Source of the DNA: Fusicatenibacter saccharivorans
Lineage (GTDB): Bacteria > Bacillota > Clostridia > Lachnospirales > Lachnospiraceae
Direction of reading: 5' to 3'
Assembly (NCBI RefSeq): GCF_015557635.1
Contig: NZ_JADNOP010000007.1
Coordinates: 1 to 64,000 of the forward strand
DNA length: 64,000 bases
Shown here: piece after piece, positions 42,402 to 52,800 of the stretch
How positions within the stretch are numbered: position 1 is the stretch's first letter
Layout: each line of letters begins with the position of its first letter
The notes under the pieces: model-generated
What the model was told of the DNA's origin: nothing
What the model saw: the letters and a program-made list of their open reading frames with translations, nothing else
Databases searched by the model: none
Program-made: the position numbers and the translations under genes

Positions 42402-42496
42402 TTTTTCATATCCCCCCTTATCTTCTGAAAATCAAAAGGTTTCCGCATTTTTCTCTTTCAAATGCTTTCGCCATTGTATCAATTTTCATTTCATTA

Positions 42497-42505
42497 TGAT
42501 ATAAT
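42497..42505 (+). promoter_or_regulatory. Extended -10 promoter of the AraC gene
   Basis: TGATATAAT is a TG-extended consensus -10 about 105 nt before the TTG start. No good -35 is seen, which such promoters tolerate. Confidence 0.5.
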
Positions 42506-42610
42506 GCGACTGTATAAAAATAGAACGTTTCTATCTTCATGCATGATTCTTTTGAATAATCCTCGTAATTTTTTGCAGAACTTTTTAACCGGAACAGGAG
42601 GAATTTACTT

Positions 42611-43516
42611 TTGAAAAATCTATTTGAATACAGTGATATCCTGCGCTCACCAATCGAGGCATTTTCCTGCAGCTCGGAAAACTTTTCCATGCCGGTGGTA
42701 TCACACTGGCACTATTTTACTGAAGTACTTTATCTGCAGGAAGGCTCGCTCCTTGTGAGCTGCAACGATGTTGTCTATCCGATGGAGGCCGGCTCTTTCA
42801 TCCTTTTTCCGCCGCAGGCAGTCCATGCGCTTGCCGCGGATCATGACAAACCGTTTCGCTTTTTCTGCGTAAAATTCAATCTGAACCGGATTCATCTTAC
42901 CGGAAGCTATCTTCCGAACCTGAGCTTTGCGTTCCATAAGGTTGCCTCCATGACGCATCCTTCCCTGCTCTTTACGCAGGCGGATCTTCCGGGGCTCGAC
43001 CTGAACGATTTTTTCACAACCATTGAAAAAGAATCCCATGCGAAACAGTACGGATACGACGCGTATATTTATTCGCTGTTTTCGACACTGTTCCTGCGCC
43101 TTCTGCGTACCTGGCACTGCCAGGGAATCTGTTTTGATCTCGAAACCATCTCCGAGAGTGAAGAGAAAAGTATGCAGGACATTCTCGTCTACATCGACCG
43201 TCATTCACAGGAAAATATCAACATCGAAGAGCTGGCGCATAAATACAATATGAGCTATTCGTACTTTGCCAAGCTGTTTTTAAAACACTACGGACAGAGC
43301 TGCAAGCAGTATATCGAATTTATCCGTTTGAACAAGGTCGAGAACCTGCTCCTCTTTACCGATTATGACCTGAACTTTATTGCCACCGAGACCGGCTTTG
43401 CAGACTGCAGCCACCTGATCCGTACGTTCAAAAAACGGTATCAGATCACCCCGCGGCAGTTCCGGCAGGAGCATCAGTCCACAGTGTCCTCGTCGCTTCC
43501 GGCGAAGCTGGGATAA
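42611..43516 (+). CDS. AraC-family transcriptional regulator with TTG start
   Basis: A 301-residue regulator with an N-terminal cupin sensor (HWHYFTEVLYLQEGSLLVSC, about 32-51) and a C-terminal double HTH from about residue 190; the second motif is NFIATETGFADCSHLIRTFKKRY. The start is TTG at 42611, with GGAGG 9 nt upstream and no in-frame ATG nearby, which may lower expression. It is divergent from the ABC exporter pair and is its probable regulator. Confidence 0.9.
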   Translation: MKNLFEYSDILRSPIEAFSCSSENFSMPVVSHWHYFTEVLYLQEGSLLVSCNDVVYPMEAGSFILFPPQAVHALAADHDKPFRFFCVKFNLNRIHLTGSYLPNLSFAFHKVASMTHPSLLFTQADLPGLDLNDFFTTIEKESHAKQYGYDAYIYSLFSTLFLRLLRTWHCQGICFDLETISESEEKSMQDILVYIDRHSQENINIEELAHKYNMSYSYFAKLFLKHYGQSCKQYIEFIRLNKVENLLLFTDYDLNFIATETGFADCSHLIRTFKKRYQITPRQFRQEHQSTVSSSLPAKLG

Positions 43517-43535
43517 CCCCATAATATAGTAATAA

Positions 43536-43598
43536 AAAAGGCGGCATACCGTTTTCCCCCTGAAACTTTCAGAAAGAAAATCCGGTATGCCGCCTTTT
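43536..43598. terminator. Bidirectional terminator between AraC gene and pgi
   Basis: A 16-bp perfect stem (43536-43551 with 43583-43598, core AAAAGGCGGCATACCG) has A/T runs at both ends. Confidence 0.9.
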
Positions 43599-43627
43599 CA
43601 TATCTTAAATTTTCTGATTTAAACTTC

Positions 43628-45208
43628 TTAGATGTTGAGCAGATCGCTGAATACCTTCAGTGCTCCGTCTGTCTCGTGAGCCAGAACGCGTTTTGCAAGG
43701 ACTTTACCAAGCTGGACGCCCTCCTGGTCGAAGCTGTTTACGTTCCACAGGAATCCCTGGAACATGATCTTATTCTCGAAGTGTGCAAGCAGTGCTCCCA
43801 GCGTCTTCGGATTTACCTGATCTCCGATGATGATGCTGGACGGACGGCCGCCTTCGAAGTTTTTGTTTTTATTCTCATCTGCTTTACCGCAGGCAAATGC
43901 AACGATCTGAGCTGCTACGTTTGCGCAGAGTTTCTGCTGGCTGGTGCTGCCCTGGATGTCGACATCGGTCTCCATCTGGTTATTGCGGAATCCTACAAAC
44001 TGCAGCGGAACGATATCAGTTCCCTGATGCAGCAGCTGATAGAAGGAATGCTGTCCGTTGGTACCTGGCTCGCCGAAGAGAACCGGACCGGTCGGGTAAT
44101 TGACCGGCTCGCCGAAGCGGTTGACCGATTTACCGTTGGACTCCATATCTACCTGCTGTAAGTGAGCCGGGAAACGGTTCAGTGCCTGGGAGTACGGAAG
44201 AACTGCAGTGCTTGGATAGCCAAGAACGTTTCTCTCGTAAACACCGATCAGCGCATCGAGCATCTCCGGGTTCTGTAATACGTCTTTGTTTGCAGAAAGT
44301 TTATCTTCTGCTGCAGCGCCCTCGAGGAATGCTGCGAATACTTCCGGTCCGAAAGCCAGGGACAGAACAGCGCCGCCGACTGCGGATGTGGAAGAATAAC
44401 GGCCTCCGATGTAGTCATCCATGAAGAATGCTGCCAGATAGTCGTCGCTCTTTGCCAGCGGAGAAGTCTCACTGGTAACGGCGATCATATGCTTGGATGC
44501 ATCCAGGCCTGCATTTTTCAGAGCGTCTTTTACGAAGGACTCATTGGTCAGAGTCTCCAGTGTGGTTCCGGATTTGGATACCAGAACGAAGATGGAATGT
44601 GCTACGTCGATCGAATTCAGAACAGCTGCTGCGTCATCCGGGTCAACGTTGCTGATGAATTTTGCTTCCATTTTGAAGCAGCCGTTTTTCTTTGCCCAGT
44701 TTTCCAGAGCCAGATACATCGCACGCGGGCCAAGGTCGCTTCCGCCGATACCGATCTGCACAACGGTGGTGAATTTTTCACCTGCTGCGTTGGTGATCTC
44801 ACCTGCATGTACTTTGTTCGCAAACTCTGCGATGCGGTTCTGCTGCTCTACGTAGAAAGCACGTTTGTCTACGCCGTCTGCCGTAACGGTGTTTCCGAGC
44901 TGGCCGCGGGTCAGCTGATGAAGCACGAGACGGTTCTCTCCGGTGTTGATGACAGCACCGTTGTAAAGCTCCTCAAATTTTTCAGAAAGCTGTGCCTCTT
45001 CTGCCAGTTTTACGAGTGCGGCAAGGACATCCTCATTCACCTGTTTTGCTGCGTAGTTATACGCAAGTCCTTCTGCCATCGGAACGCTGTAAGATTTTAC
45101 GCGCTCTGCTCCGTTTTCGCCGGACATCACCTCGGCAAGATTGACACGCTCCACTTTTTTCAACTCCTCAAAAGAAGCCAGTTTATCAAGATTGTTCCAG
45201 GTAACCAT
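43628..45208 (-). CDS. pgi: Glucose-6-phosphate isomerase
   Basis: A 526-residue isomerase interconverting glucose 6-phosphate and fructose 6-phosphate. It carries the two signature regions around VQIGIGGSDLGPRAMYLAL and GEPGTNGQHSFYQLLHQGT, plus GGRYSSTSAVGG. Length lies between the short Bacillus type and the 549-residue E. coli type. AGGAGG precedes the ATG. A separate extended -10 promoter lies upstream, although pfkA is next in the same direction. With pfkA it supplies upper glycolysis. Confidence 0.96.
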   Translation of the reverse strand: MVTWNNLDKLASFEELKKVERVNLAEVMSGENGAERVKSYSVPMAEGLAYNYAAKQVNEDVLAALVKLAEEAQLSEKFEELYNGAVINTGENRLVLHQLTRGQLGNTVTADGVDKRAFYVEQQNRIAEFANKVHAGEITNAAGEKFTTVVQIGIGGSDLGPRAMYLALENWAKKNGCFKMEAKFISNVDPDDAAAVLNSIDVAHSIFVLVSKSGTTLETLTNESFVKDALKNAGLDASKHMIAVTSETSPLAKSDDYLAAFFMDDYIGGRYSSTSAVGGAVLSLAFGPEVFAAFLEGAAAEDKLSANKDVLQNPEMLDALIGVYERNVLGYPSTAVLPYSQALNRFPAHLQQVDMESNGKSVNRFGEPVNYPTGPVLFGEPGTNGQHSFYQLLHQGTDIVPLQFVGFRNNQMETDVDIQGSTSQQKLCANVAAQIVAFACGKADENKNKNFEGGRPSSIIIGDQVNPKTLGALLAHFENKIMFQGFLWNVNSFDQEGVQLGKVLAKRVLAHETDGALKVFSDLLNI

Positions 45209-45276
45209 TGTTAAGTTCCTCCTGTTTTTTTATTTTGTCTCTCTATTCCGTCCGCGGAAACATTTTTATTCCCGCT

Positions 45277-45306
45277 ATTATACCAATGAAACAGACTGCT
45301 TGCTAA
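45277..45306 (-). promoter_or_regulatory. Promoter of pgi
   Basis: TTAGCA (45301-45306) and TGGTATAAT (-10 box 45277-45282, TG-extended) with 18-nt spacing on the minus strand. It is interleaved with the hairpin at 45288-45320. Confidence 0.65.
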
Positions 45307-45320
45307 AAACAGTCTGTTTC
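45288..45320 (-). other. Hairpin after pfkA overlapping the pgi promoter
   Basis: GAAACAGACTG (45288-45298) pairs with CAGTCTGTTTC (45310-45320). No T-run follows on the minus strand, so it is a poor terminator. It may protect the pfkA 3' end. Confidence 0.5.
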
Positions 45321-45331
45321 GTGATATTTTT

Positions 45332-46324
45332 TTATTTCGTATAGTTATAAGAAAGAGCTCTTGCGATCTCCCACTGATATTCCGGCAGAGTCTTTGTCAT
45401 GGACAGTGCCTCATCGATATCGTAATCTACATACTCACCGTTCTTGTATGCAACAACGCGGTCTGTTTTGCCTTCCAGAAGAAGGTCAACTGCGTAAGCA
45501 CCCATGATGGACGCATATACACGGTCTTTACATGTCGGGCTTCCTCCACGCTGCATATGTCCAAGGATCGTTGCACGGGTCTCGATGCCGGTTGCAGCTT
45601 CGATTCTGCGCGCCATGCTGGTGGAATGGCCGATGCCCTCAGCATTTACGATGATATGATGTTTTTTGCCTTTTCTACGGTTCTCGATGATGTTGTTGAT
45701 GATCTTCTGCTCATCGTAATCGTATTTCTCCGGAAGAAGAATATCCTCTGCGCCGTTTGCGATACCGCACCAAAGAGCGATATATCCGGCATTACGTCCC
45801 ATAACCTCGATGATCGAGCATCTCTCATGGGAAGTGGAAGTATCTCTTACTTTATCAATGGCTTCCATTGCAGTGTTTACCGCGGTATCAAAACCGATGG
45901 TATATTCTGTGCAGGCGATATCCAGGTCGATGGTTCCCGGTACACCTACGGTGTTAATTCCAAGAGCTGCCAGTTTCTGCGCTCCTGCAAAAGATCCGTC
46001 TCCGCCGATAACTACCAGTCCGTCGATGCCGTGTTTTCTGCAGACATCTGCAGCACGTTTCTGGCCTTCCAGTGTACGCATCTCTGCGCAGCGGGCGGTA
46101 TAAAGGATGGTACCTCCGCGCTCGATGGTGTCGGATACATCGCGGGCTGTCATGTCGATGATTTCTTCGTTCATCAGTCCGTCGTAGCCTTTCAGGATAC
46201 CTTTCATCTGAACGCCCTTCTGCAGACCTCTTCTTACGGCTGCACGGATCGCTGCGTTCATACCTGGTGCATCACCACCGCTGGTAAGCACTCCGATTGT
46301 CTTTACCTTGTTAGTCGTTGCCAT
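45332..46324 (-). CDS. pfkA: 6-phosphofructokinase
   Basis: A 330-residue ATP-type phosphofructokinase. The ATP site is GVLTSGGDAPGMNAAIR with GGDGSFAGA, whose Gly-Ser marks the ATP rather than the pyrophosphate type. The catalytic segment is PGTIDLDIACTEYTIGFDTA, with Leu where most enzymes have Asn. MGRNAGYIAL and GHMQRGGSPT complete the active site. GGAGG precedes the ATG. It follows dnaE, a gene order common in Firmicutes. Confidence 0.96.
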   Translation of the reverse strand: MATTNKVKTIGVLTSGGDAPGMNAAIRAAVRRGLQKGVQMKGILKGYDGLMNEEIIDMTARDVSDTIERGGTILYTARCAEMRTLEGQKRAADVCRKHGIDGLVVIGGDGSFAGAQKLAALGINTVGVPGTIDLDIACTEYTIGFDTAVNTAMEAIDKVRDTSTSHERCSIIEVMGRNAGYIALWCGIANGAEDILLPEKYDYDEQKIINNIIENRRKGKKHHIIVNAEGIGHSTSMARRIEAATGIETRATILGHMQRGGSPTCKDRVYASIMGAYAVDLLLEGKTDRVVAYKNGEYVDYDIDEALSMTKTLPEYQWEIARALSYNYTK

Positions 46325-46405
46325 ATGAATTCCTCCATCTCATCACACACATTAATAAACGAGTAGTTTTATTTATTAATCACACACAGTTTTATTTTAA
46401 AGCAT

Positions 46406-49400
46406 TCAGGCCCTTTTTTCAATACTCTTTTCTACAACTTTCACGTTTCCGGTACCGAATTTTGCCTGAAGTGACGCCACCAGACGGGCATCTGCCTGCA
46501 CATTGCGGCTCGGCGGCAGTTTTTTCATCGCTTTGATCGATTTGATGTAGAGAATCACGCTGTCCTTGCCGTCGGATTCATGCAGCATCTGGTACAGATC
46601 CGCCACTTCTCTCTCGTACGTTTCCTTGTCCGGGAACTGGATCCAGAGCTCTTTCGGGATGCCAGCAAACGGGAAAATTTTCTCGCAGATCAGCTTGCTC
46701 GGCTTATCATCCTCCGCGGAAACACGGCCCTGGATGAAGACACGCGCATCGGTCTGCATCATCGGTGCGTTTTTCTCGTAATCGCGCGGGAATACGACGA
46801 TTTCCATACTGCCGACGAGGTCCTCGAGTGTGAGAAATGCCATTGTCTTGTTATTCTTTGTATATTTGATTTTTTTATCCGTGATAATGCCGCCGACAAT
46901 CTCTTTCGCGCCGTCGGTGACGGATGGGAAACCCGTCTCCTCATCCGGCTGGAAGTCTGTCGTTACCGCGGAAATGTTCTTCCGCCAGCACTCCTCCTGC
47001 TCCTCGAGCGGATGACCGCTGACGTAGATGCCGAGCACCTCTTTTTCGAGCGCCAAAAGATCACTCTTTTCGTATTCTCCGACATCCGGGTACACCGTTT
47101 CATACGACCGTTTGGTCGTCTCATCTACAAAGTCAAACAGACTCATCTGGCCGCTTAACGAATCTTTTTTCTCGCGCGCCACATCATCGAGCACATTGGC
47201 GTAGACGAACATGAGCTGCTTTCTCGTCACGCCGAAGCAGTCGAATGCGCCCGCCTTGATAAAGTTCTCGACGGTCCGCTTGTTGACTTCTTTTCCGCTC
47301 AGGCGCTCCGCGAAATCCTTTAACGAGCGGAACGGTCCGTTTGCACTCCGCTCCTCCACGATCGCCTCCATGACCGGCTTTCCGATGCCTTTGACCGCCG
47401 CCATGCCATAGCGGATCGCCTGGCCGTCTACCGTGAATTTTCCTTCGCTTCGGTTGATGTCCGGCGGCAGAATGGAAATGCCCATCTGCCGGGAACTCAA
47501 GATATACTCTGCGACTTTTCCCGGGTTATCGATGCAGGAGGTCATCAGAGCCGCCATGAACTCAACCGGGTAATAGTATTTCAGCCATGCCGTCTGGTAC
47601 GATACGAACGCGTACGCCGCCGCATGGGATTTGTTGAAGGCGTATTTCGCGAAGTCGATCATCTCGTCGTAGATCTTGTTCGCTGTCTTCTCATCAATGC
47701 CGTTTTTGATACAGCCCGGCACGCCCTCGGCCTCGTTTCCATAAACGAAATTCTGGCGCTCTTTTTCCATGACAGATGCCTTTTTCTTCGACATCGCACG
47801 GCGCACCAGATCGGCCCGTCCAAGCGAATAGCCCGCCAGTGCCTGTACGATCTGCATAACCTGTTCCTGGTAGACGATACAGCCGTACGTCGGCTCCAGA
47901 ATCGGTTTTAAGAGCGGTGTATCGTACGTAACGGATTCCGGGTTGTTTTTTCCTTTGATGTACTGCGGAATAAAATCCATCGGGCCCGGACGGTACAGGG
48001 AAATTCCGGCGATGATATCCTCGAGGCTCTGCGGTTTTAACTCCTTCATGAAGTTTTTCATTCCCGCACTCTCGAGCTGGAACACACCGACCGTTTTCGA
48101 TGCGCCGATCATACCGAGCACTTTCGGATCGTTGTAATCGATGTGAAGCAGATCAATTTTCTTATTGCTGTAACGCTCTGCGAGCTTTGTCGCATTCTGA
48201 ATGACGGTCAGGGTCCGAAGTCCTAAGAAGTCCATTTTCAGAAGTCCCAGTTCCTCGAGCGTCGTCATCGTGAACTGCGTGACGATCGTTCCGTCGCTTC
48301 CTCGCGAGAGCGGCACAAATTCCACCAGCGGACGCGAGCCGATGACAACACCGGCGGCGTGCATCGACGTGTGGCGCGGCAGACCTTCAAGTCTCCGTGA
48401 CATGTCGATCAGATGTGCAACCTCTTCATTGCCCTGATACAGCTCCCGCAGCTCGTGGTTCATCTGCAGTGCCTTGTCGATCGTGATATTCAGTTCATTC
48501 GGAATCATCTTCGCAATCGAATCGACCTGTGCATACGGCATATCCAGCACACGGCCGACATCGCGGATGACACCGCGCGCCGCCAGTGTACCGAATGTGA
48601 CGATCTGTACAACGCGGTCCTTGCCGTATTTTCTCGTTACATAGTCGATGACCTCCGGGCGGCGTTCGAAACAGAAATCCACGTCGATATCAGGCATGGT
48701 AACTCGTTCCGGGTTCAGGAAACGCTCGAACAGGAGCTGGTACCGCATCGGATCCAGCTGTGTGATGCCAAGGGTGTAGGAAACAATACTTCCGGCCGCC
48801 GATCCTCGTCCCGGTCCGACCATGATGTCGTGGTCGCGCGCAAATTTGATGAAATCCCACACGATCAGGAAGTAATCGACGTAACCCATCGTTTTGATCG
48901 TATCAAGCTCGTATTTCAGCCGCGCTTTCAGTTCATCCGTCGCCGGGTAATACCGTTCCTCGAGGCCGTCGTAGCAGAGCTTATTTAAGTATTCCCAGGA
49001 AGTGTATCCTTCCGGCACATCGAATTTCGGAAGTTTTGTGACACCAAATTCGATCTCCACATTACACCGGTCTGCAATTTTCTGTGTATTTTCGATTGCC
49101 TGCGGTGCATACGGGAAGAGCGATGCCATCTCCGCCTCGGATTTCACGAAATACTGGCCGCCCTCGTAGCGCATGCGGTCCTCATCCGTGATCTTCTTTC
49201 CGGTCTGCAGGCACAGAAGAATATCGTGGGAATCCGCATCTTCTGCGTACGTGTAGTGAATATCATTCGTCGCCACCAGCTCGATGCCGGTTTCTGCCGA
49301 GAGGCGCATCAGCTGCTGATTGACCATCCGCTGCTCCGAGATGCCGTGATCCTGCAGTTCCAGGAAGAAATTGCCTTTTCCGAAAATCTTCTCATACCGC

Positions 49401-49879
49401 AGTGCGGCCTCTTTTCCCATCTCGTACTGGTTCCGCACCATCGCACGCGCCACCTCACCTGCAAGGCAGGCGGAAAGCGCGATAATGCCCTCGTGATACT
49501 TTTCCAGAATCTCCATGTCGACACGCGGCTTATAGTAAAATCCATCAATAAAGCCCGCCGAAACAATCTTCATCAGATTGGAATAGCCCGTATTATTTTC
49601 CGCCAGCAGAACCAGATGGTAGTATCGGTCCTCTCCGCGGCTGGTTTCGCGGTCGAAACGGGAACCCGGCGCCACGTAAACCTCACAGCCGAGGATCGGC
49701 TTGATGCCCTGCGCGCGGGCTTCTTTATAAAAATCGATACAGCCGAACATGACGCCGTGATCGGTGATCGCGGCGCTGTTCATGCCAAGCTCCTTGACTC
49801 TGGCAACGTACTCTTTGATCTTGTTCGATCCGTCCAGAAGGCTGTATTCGGTATGTACATGTAAATGCGTAAAACTCAT
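46406..49879 (-). CDS. dnaE: DNA polymerase III alpha subunit DnaE
   Basis: A 1157-residue replicative polymerase. The N-terminal PHP domain (THLHVHTEYSLLDG) keeps the metal-binding His pattern. The palm has GRGSAAGSIVSY and the catalytic PDIDVDF. Finger and tandem HhH regions and a C-terminal OB fold (EIVGGIITDKKIKYTKNNKT) follow. No PolC-type exonuclease is present. AGAGGAG precedes ATG 49879. It begins 11 nt after the hybrid kinase gene, so the two are probably cotranscribed, which is unusual for dnaE. Confidence 0.97.
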   Translation of the reverse strand: MSFTHLHVHTEYSLLDGSNKIKEYVARVKELGMNSAAITDHGVMFGCIDFYKEARAQGIKPILGCEVYVAPGSRFDRETSRGEDRYYHLVLLAENNTGYSNLMKIVSAGFIDGFYYKPRVDMEILEKYHEGIIALSACLAGEVARAMVRNQYEMGKEAALRYEKIFGKGNFFLELQDHGISEQRMVNQQLMRLSAETGIELVATNDIHYTYAEDADSHDILLCLQTGKKITDEDRMRYEGGQYFVKSEAEMASLFPYAPQAIENTQKIADRCNVEIEFGVTKLPKFDVPEGYTSWEYLNKLCYDGLEERYYPATDELKARLKYELDTIKTMGYVDYFLIVWDFIKFARDHDIMVGPGRGSAAGSIVSYTLGITQLDPMRYQLLFERFLNPERVTMPDIDVDFCFERRPEVIDYVTRKYGKDRVVQIVTFGTLAARGVIRDVGRVLDMPYAQVDSIAKMIPNELNITIDKALQMNHELRELYQGNEEVAHLIDMSRRLEGLPRHTSMHAAGVVIGSRPLVEFVPLSRGSDGTIVTQFTMTTLEELGLLKMDFLGLRTLTVIQNATKLAERYSNKKIDLLHIDYNDPKVLGMIGASKTVGVFQLESAGMKNFMKELKPQSLEDIIAGISLYRPGPMDFIPQYIKGKNNPESVTYDTPLLKPILEPTYGCIVYQEQVMQIVQALAGYSLGRADLVRRAMSKKKASVMEKERQNFVYGNEAEGVPGCIKNGIDEKTANKIYDEMIDFAKYAFNKSHAAAYAFVSYQTAWLKYYYPVEFMAALMTSCIDNPGKVAEYILSSRQMGISILPPDINRSEGKFTVDGQAIRYGMAAVKGIGKPVMEAIVEERSANGPFRSLKDFAERLSGKEVNKRTVENFIKAGAFDCFGVTRKQLMFVYANVLDDVAREKKDSLSGQMSLFDFVDETTKRSYETVYPDVGEYEKSDLLALEKEVLGIYVSGHPLEEQEECWRKNISAVTTDFQPDEETGFPSVTDGAKEIVGGIITDKKIKYTKNNKTMAFLTLEDLVGSMEIVVFPRDYEKNAPMMQTDARVFIQGRVSAEDDKPSKLICEKIFPFAGIPKELWIQFPDKETYEREVADLYQMLHESDGKDSVILYIKSIKAMKKLPPSRNVQADARLVASLQAKFGTGNVKVVEKSIEKRA

Positions 49880-49890
49880 CGTTTTCTCCT

Positions 49891-52800
49891 CTATTTTTCA
49901 AAGGCATGTTCCGTTGTCTCCAAGATCGTCTGCACCAGACCGTCCGGCTCGATCGGCTTGGTCAGATGGCTGTTCATGCCCGCGGCGCGGCATCCCTCTT
50001 TGCTCTCTTCGGAGGACTGCGCCGTCATCGGGATAATCGGGACTTGTTTTGCTTCCGGAAGCTCCATGGTGCGGATCTGCCGCGCTGCCTCAAGGCCGCC
50101 CATCACAGGCATCATCAGATCCATTAAAATCACATCAAATTTCTGCGGATTCGCCGCATACTTTTCGACCGCCTCGCGGCCGTTCCATGCCTCTTCCACC
50201 GTCGCACCGTGATCGGTCAGGTAAAACTCGGCGATTTCCATGTTGATCTCATTATCCTCGACAAGCAGAACGTGGAAGCGGACAAGCTCTTTTCCTGCGA
50301 TCCGTGTCTTTACTTCCTGAATCCGCTGTCCCTCGCAGTCAATGTAAAACGGAAGCCGGAATACATACGTCGTTCCGACGCCCTGCTGGCTCGTTACCTC
50401 GATCGTGCCCTGCATTTTTTCGATCAGTTCTTTGACGATCGACATGCCAAGGCCCGTTCCCTTGTACTGCGTTCTCGCACCGGACTTCTCCTGTGTGAAC
50501 GGATGGAACAGCTCTTTTTCGATAAATTCGCTGCTCATTCCGATGCCGCTGTCCGTGATGCGGAACTCGTAGACGACCCGGGTTCCGTCGCAGGAGACTT
50601 CGCCCGCATACGTATCGATCATTCCGCCCGGCTTGTTGTACTTGATTGCATTGCTGAAGAGATTCAGCATAATCTGCCGCAGGCGCAGCGGACTGCCGAT
50701 CAGTCTCGTGTGCGTCAGCTCACCGCGGTGCGTACAGTGGGTAATGCCCATCTCCGTAATCTGCGCATTGACAAGGGATGCCACATCATCCATCAGATGC
50801 TTCAGGTCAAAAGAAGCGCTCTCGATCATCTCTTTTCCGGACTCCAGCTTATTCATATCGAGCACATCGTTGACGAGTGCCAGCAGATGGCTTGCGGAAA
50901 GATTGATTTTATCGAGGCAGTCGTCCACTTTTGCCTCATCCTGCCGGTTTTTGCGGATGATATCCAGCATGCCCATAATGCCATTGATCGGCGTGCGCAC
51001 ATCGTGGCTCATGCGGTTCATAAATTCTGTTTTTGCACGACTTGCACTGTCTGCAGCTCTAAAGGCATCCTGAAGCTGTATCTTCTCCCTCTCTTCCCGG
51101 CTGTGGAACTCTGACGTATCACGGAAAAGGATCATGCCGTGTACCACAACGCTCTCCCGCTTTGTCTTTCGGTCGTAGACGGTATCCTGTGACATAAGAA
51201 CCGTCTTCTGCAACCATATTCTTCTGCCGGACTCATCTGTCTCCTGATACTCCACGACTACCTGCTTATCTCCGTTTTCAAAGCGCTGCAGCAGTTTCTT
51301 CGAGGAATCCACAATGCGGTATGATTCCAATGTCTCCTCCGCGACAAACGCACTGCATTCCCCGCAGTATTTCTCGTAGGAACACGGCAGATCTATATTG
51401 AGGTCAAATTTCTTCTGCCCGCTGTGGTAAAAAATCTGCTCCAGCGAATCATTCGTCAGATCAACGGCGAACACGGCCTCAGCCGTCTCGAGAAGAGCCT
51501 CGGCGTAGTGGCTGTTTTCAATGATCGACTGTTTCATCTGTTCATAGTATTGGTCGAGCTGTTCTTTTTCATTCCGAGCAGCTTCCTCATTGAAGCGGAA
51601 CCGCTCAAAGCCCATCAGAAAATGGTGCAGTCCGCCGTCCTCGGCCGCGTCGTAGAACAGAATGGTGACTTTTCCCCGGCAGAGCGCTTCCCCTTCGCTG
51701 CCCTCCCGATACTCGCACAGAATTTCTACGCTCTCTTCTCCCTTCTGATAGCACTCCTTCAGATGGGTAAGATCCAGCATTCTACGCATTTCCTTTCTCT
51801 TTTCCTCATCCGTGATGCCCTGCACAATATGCTCGGCCGCACCGGTATAGCTGCCGTCCTCGGCAAGGAAAAAGCCCGAAACGGCGCGCAGAATCCGGTA
51901 CTGGTCCTGTCTTGCATTACAGTAAATACAGTTGGAAAAATGGTATCCCTTTTTCTTTACGACGTCCAGCGCTTCCAGGCTGATCTTCCGCTCTGCGGCG
52001 GATTCTTCCATCTTCGCGCGGTTTTTGTCGATATACATGTTCTGGTCCGCATGGCGGAACAGTTCCCGGATATCACAGTCTTCAAATTCCGTGGACAGTG
52101 CATAGCCTCCGGCGTAGCTGATCGGCATCTCCGGGTGCTGGCGGGAATATTCTGCCGTCTGCGTGCGGATGTGATTCATGCACGCTTCCACTTCTTCGCG
52201 GTTCAGTCCGCGCAGAATGGCAAGAAACTCATCTCCGCCGTTTCTTCCGACGAAATACTCCTCCGGGACTGCTTTTCGAAGCTGAACGGCAAAGGAACGG
52301 ATATATTCGTCTCCCTTGTCGTGACCCAGACTGTTGTTGATCGTGCGCAGATTGTTGAGGTCAAACACGCAGACCGCATACACGCCGGAAATTTCTTCTC
52401 CTCCGTCGCTTTCCTCCAGAATCTCTTCGCATTTATTTTTATTTGGCAGGCCCGTCGCCTCATCGAGATAGACTTTCTTCTGCAGAATACGGTTCATCGC
52501 CGCATAGCGGACGGCCTTGATCAGCTCCATGCCGATGACAAACACCAGGCCGATGATATCTCCTACTACCACCTGCTCCAGCTTCTTCAGCGAAGACGCC
52601 ATTCTCTGCGAATACGCTTCCGCAAGGCCCGTCGCCTCGTCACAAATTTTGAAAAAGGTCTCACTCTTTTCGATAATCGCGGTATTCTCATATCCTTTTT
52701 CACGCACCAGCAGAATCTCTGCCTTCAGCTCTTCAAAATATGATGCCAGCTCAGTCATCTTATCCTGAAAATCCCGGTCATCCAGGCGCACCAGATCCAG

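Noticed and set aside
51424-52743. A 439-codon plus-strand frame inside the hybrid kinase
   Set aside because: It is a shadow of the kinase coding frame. The GGDEF and PAS regions on the minus strand are conserved.
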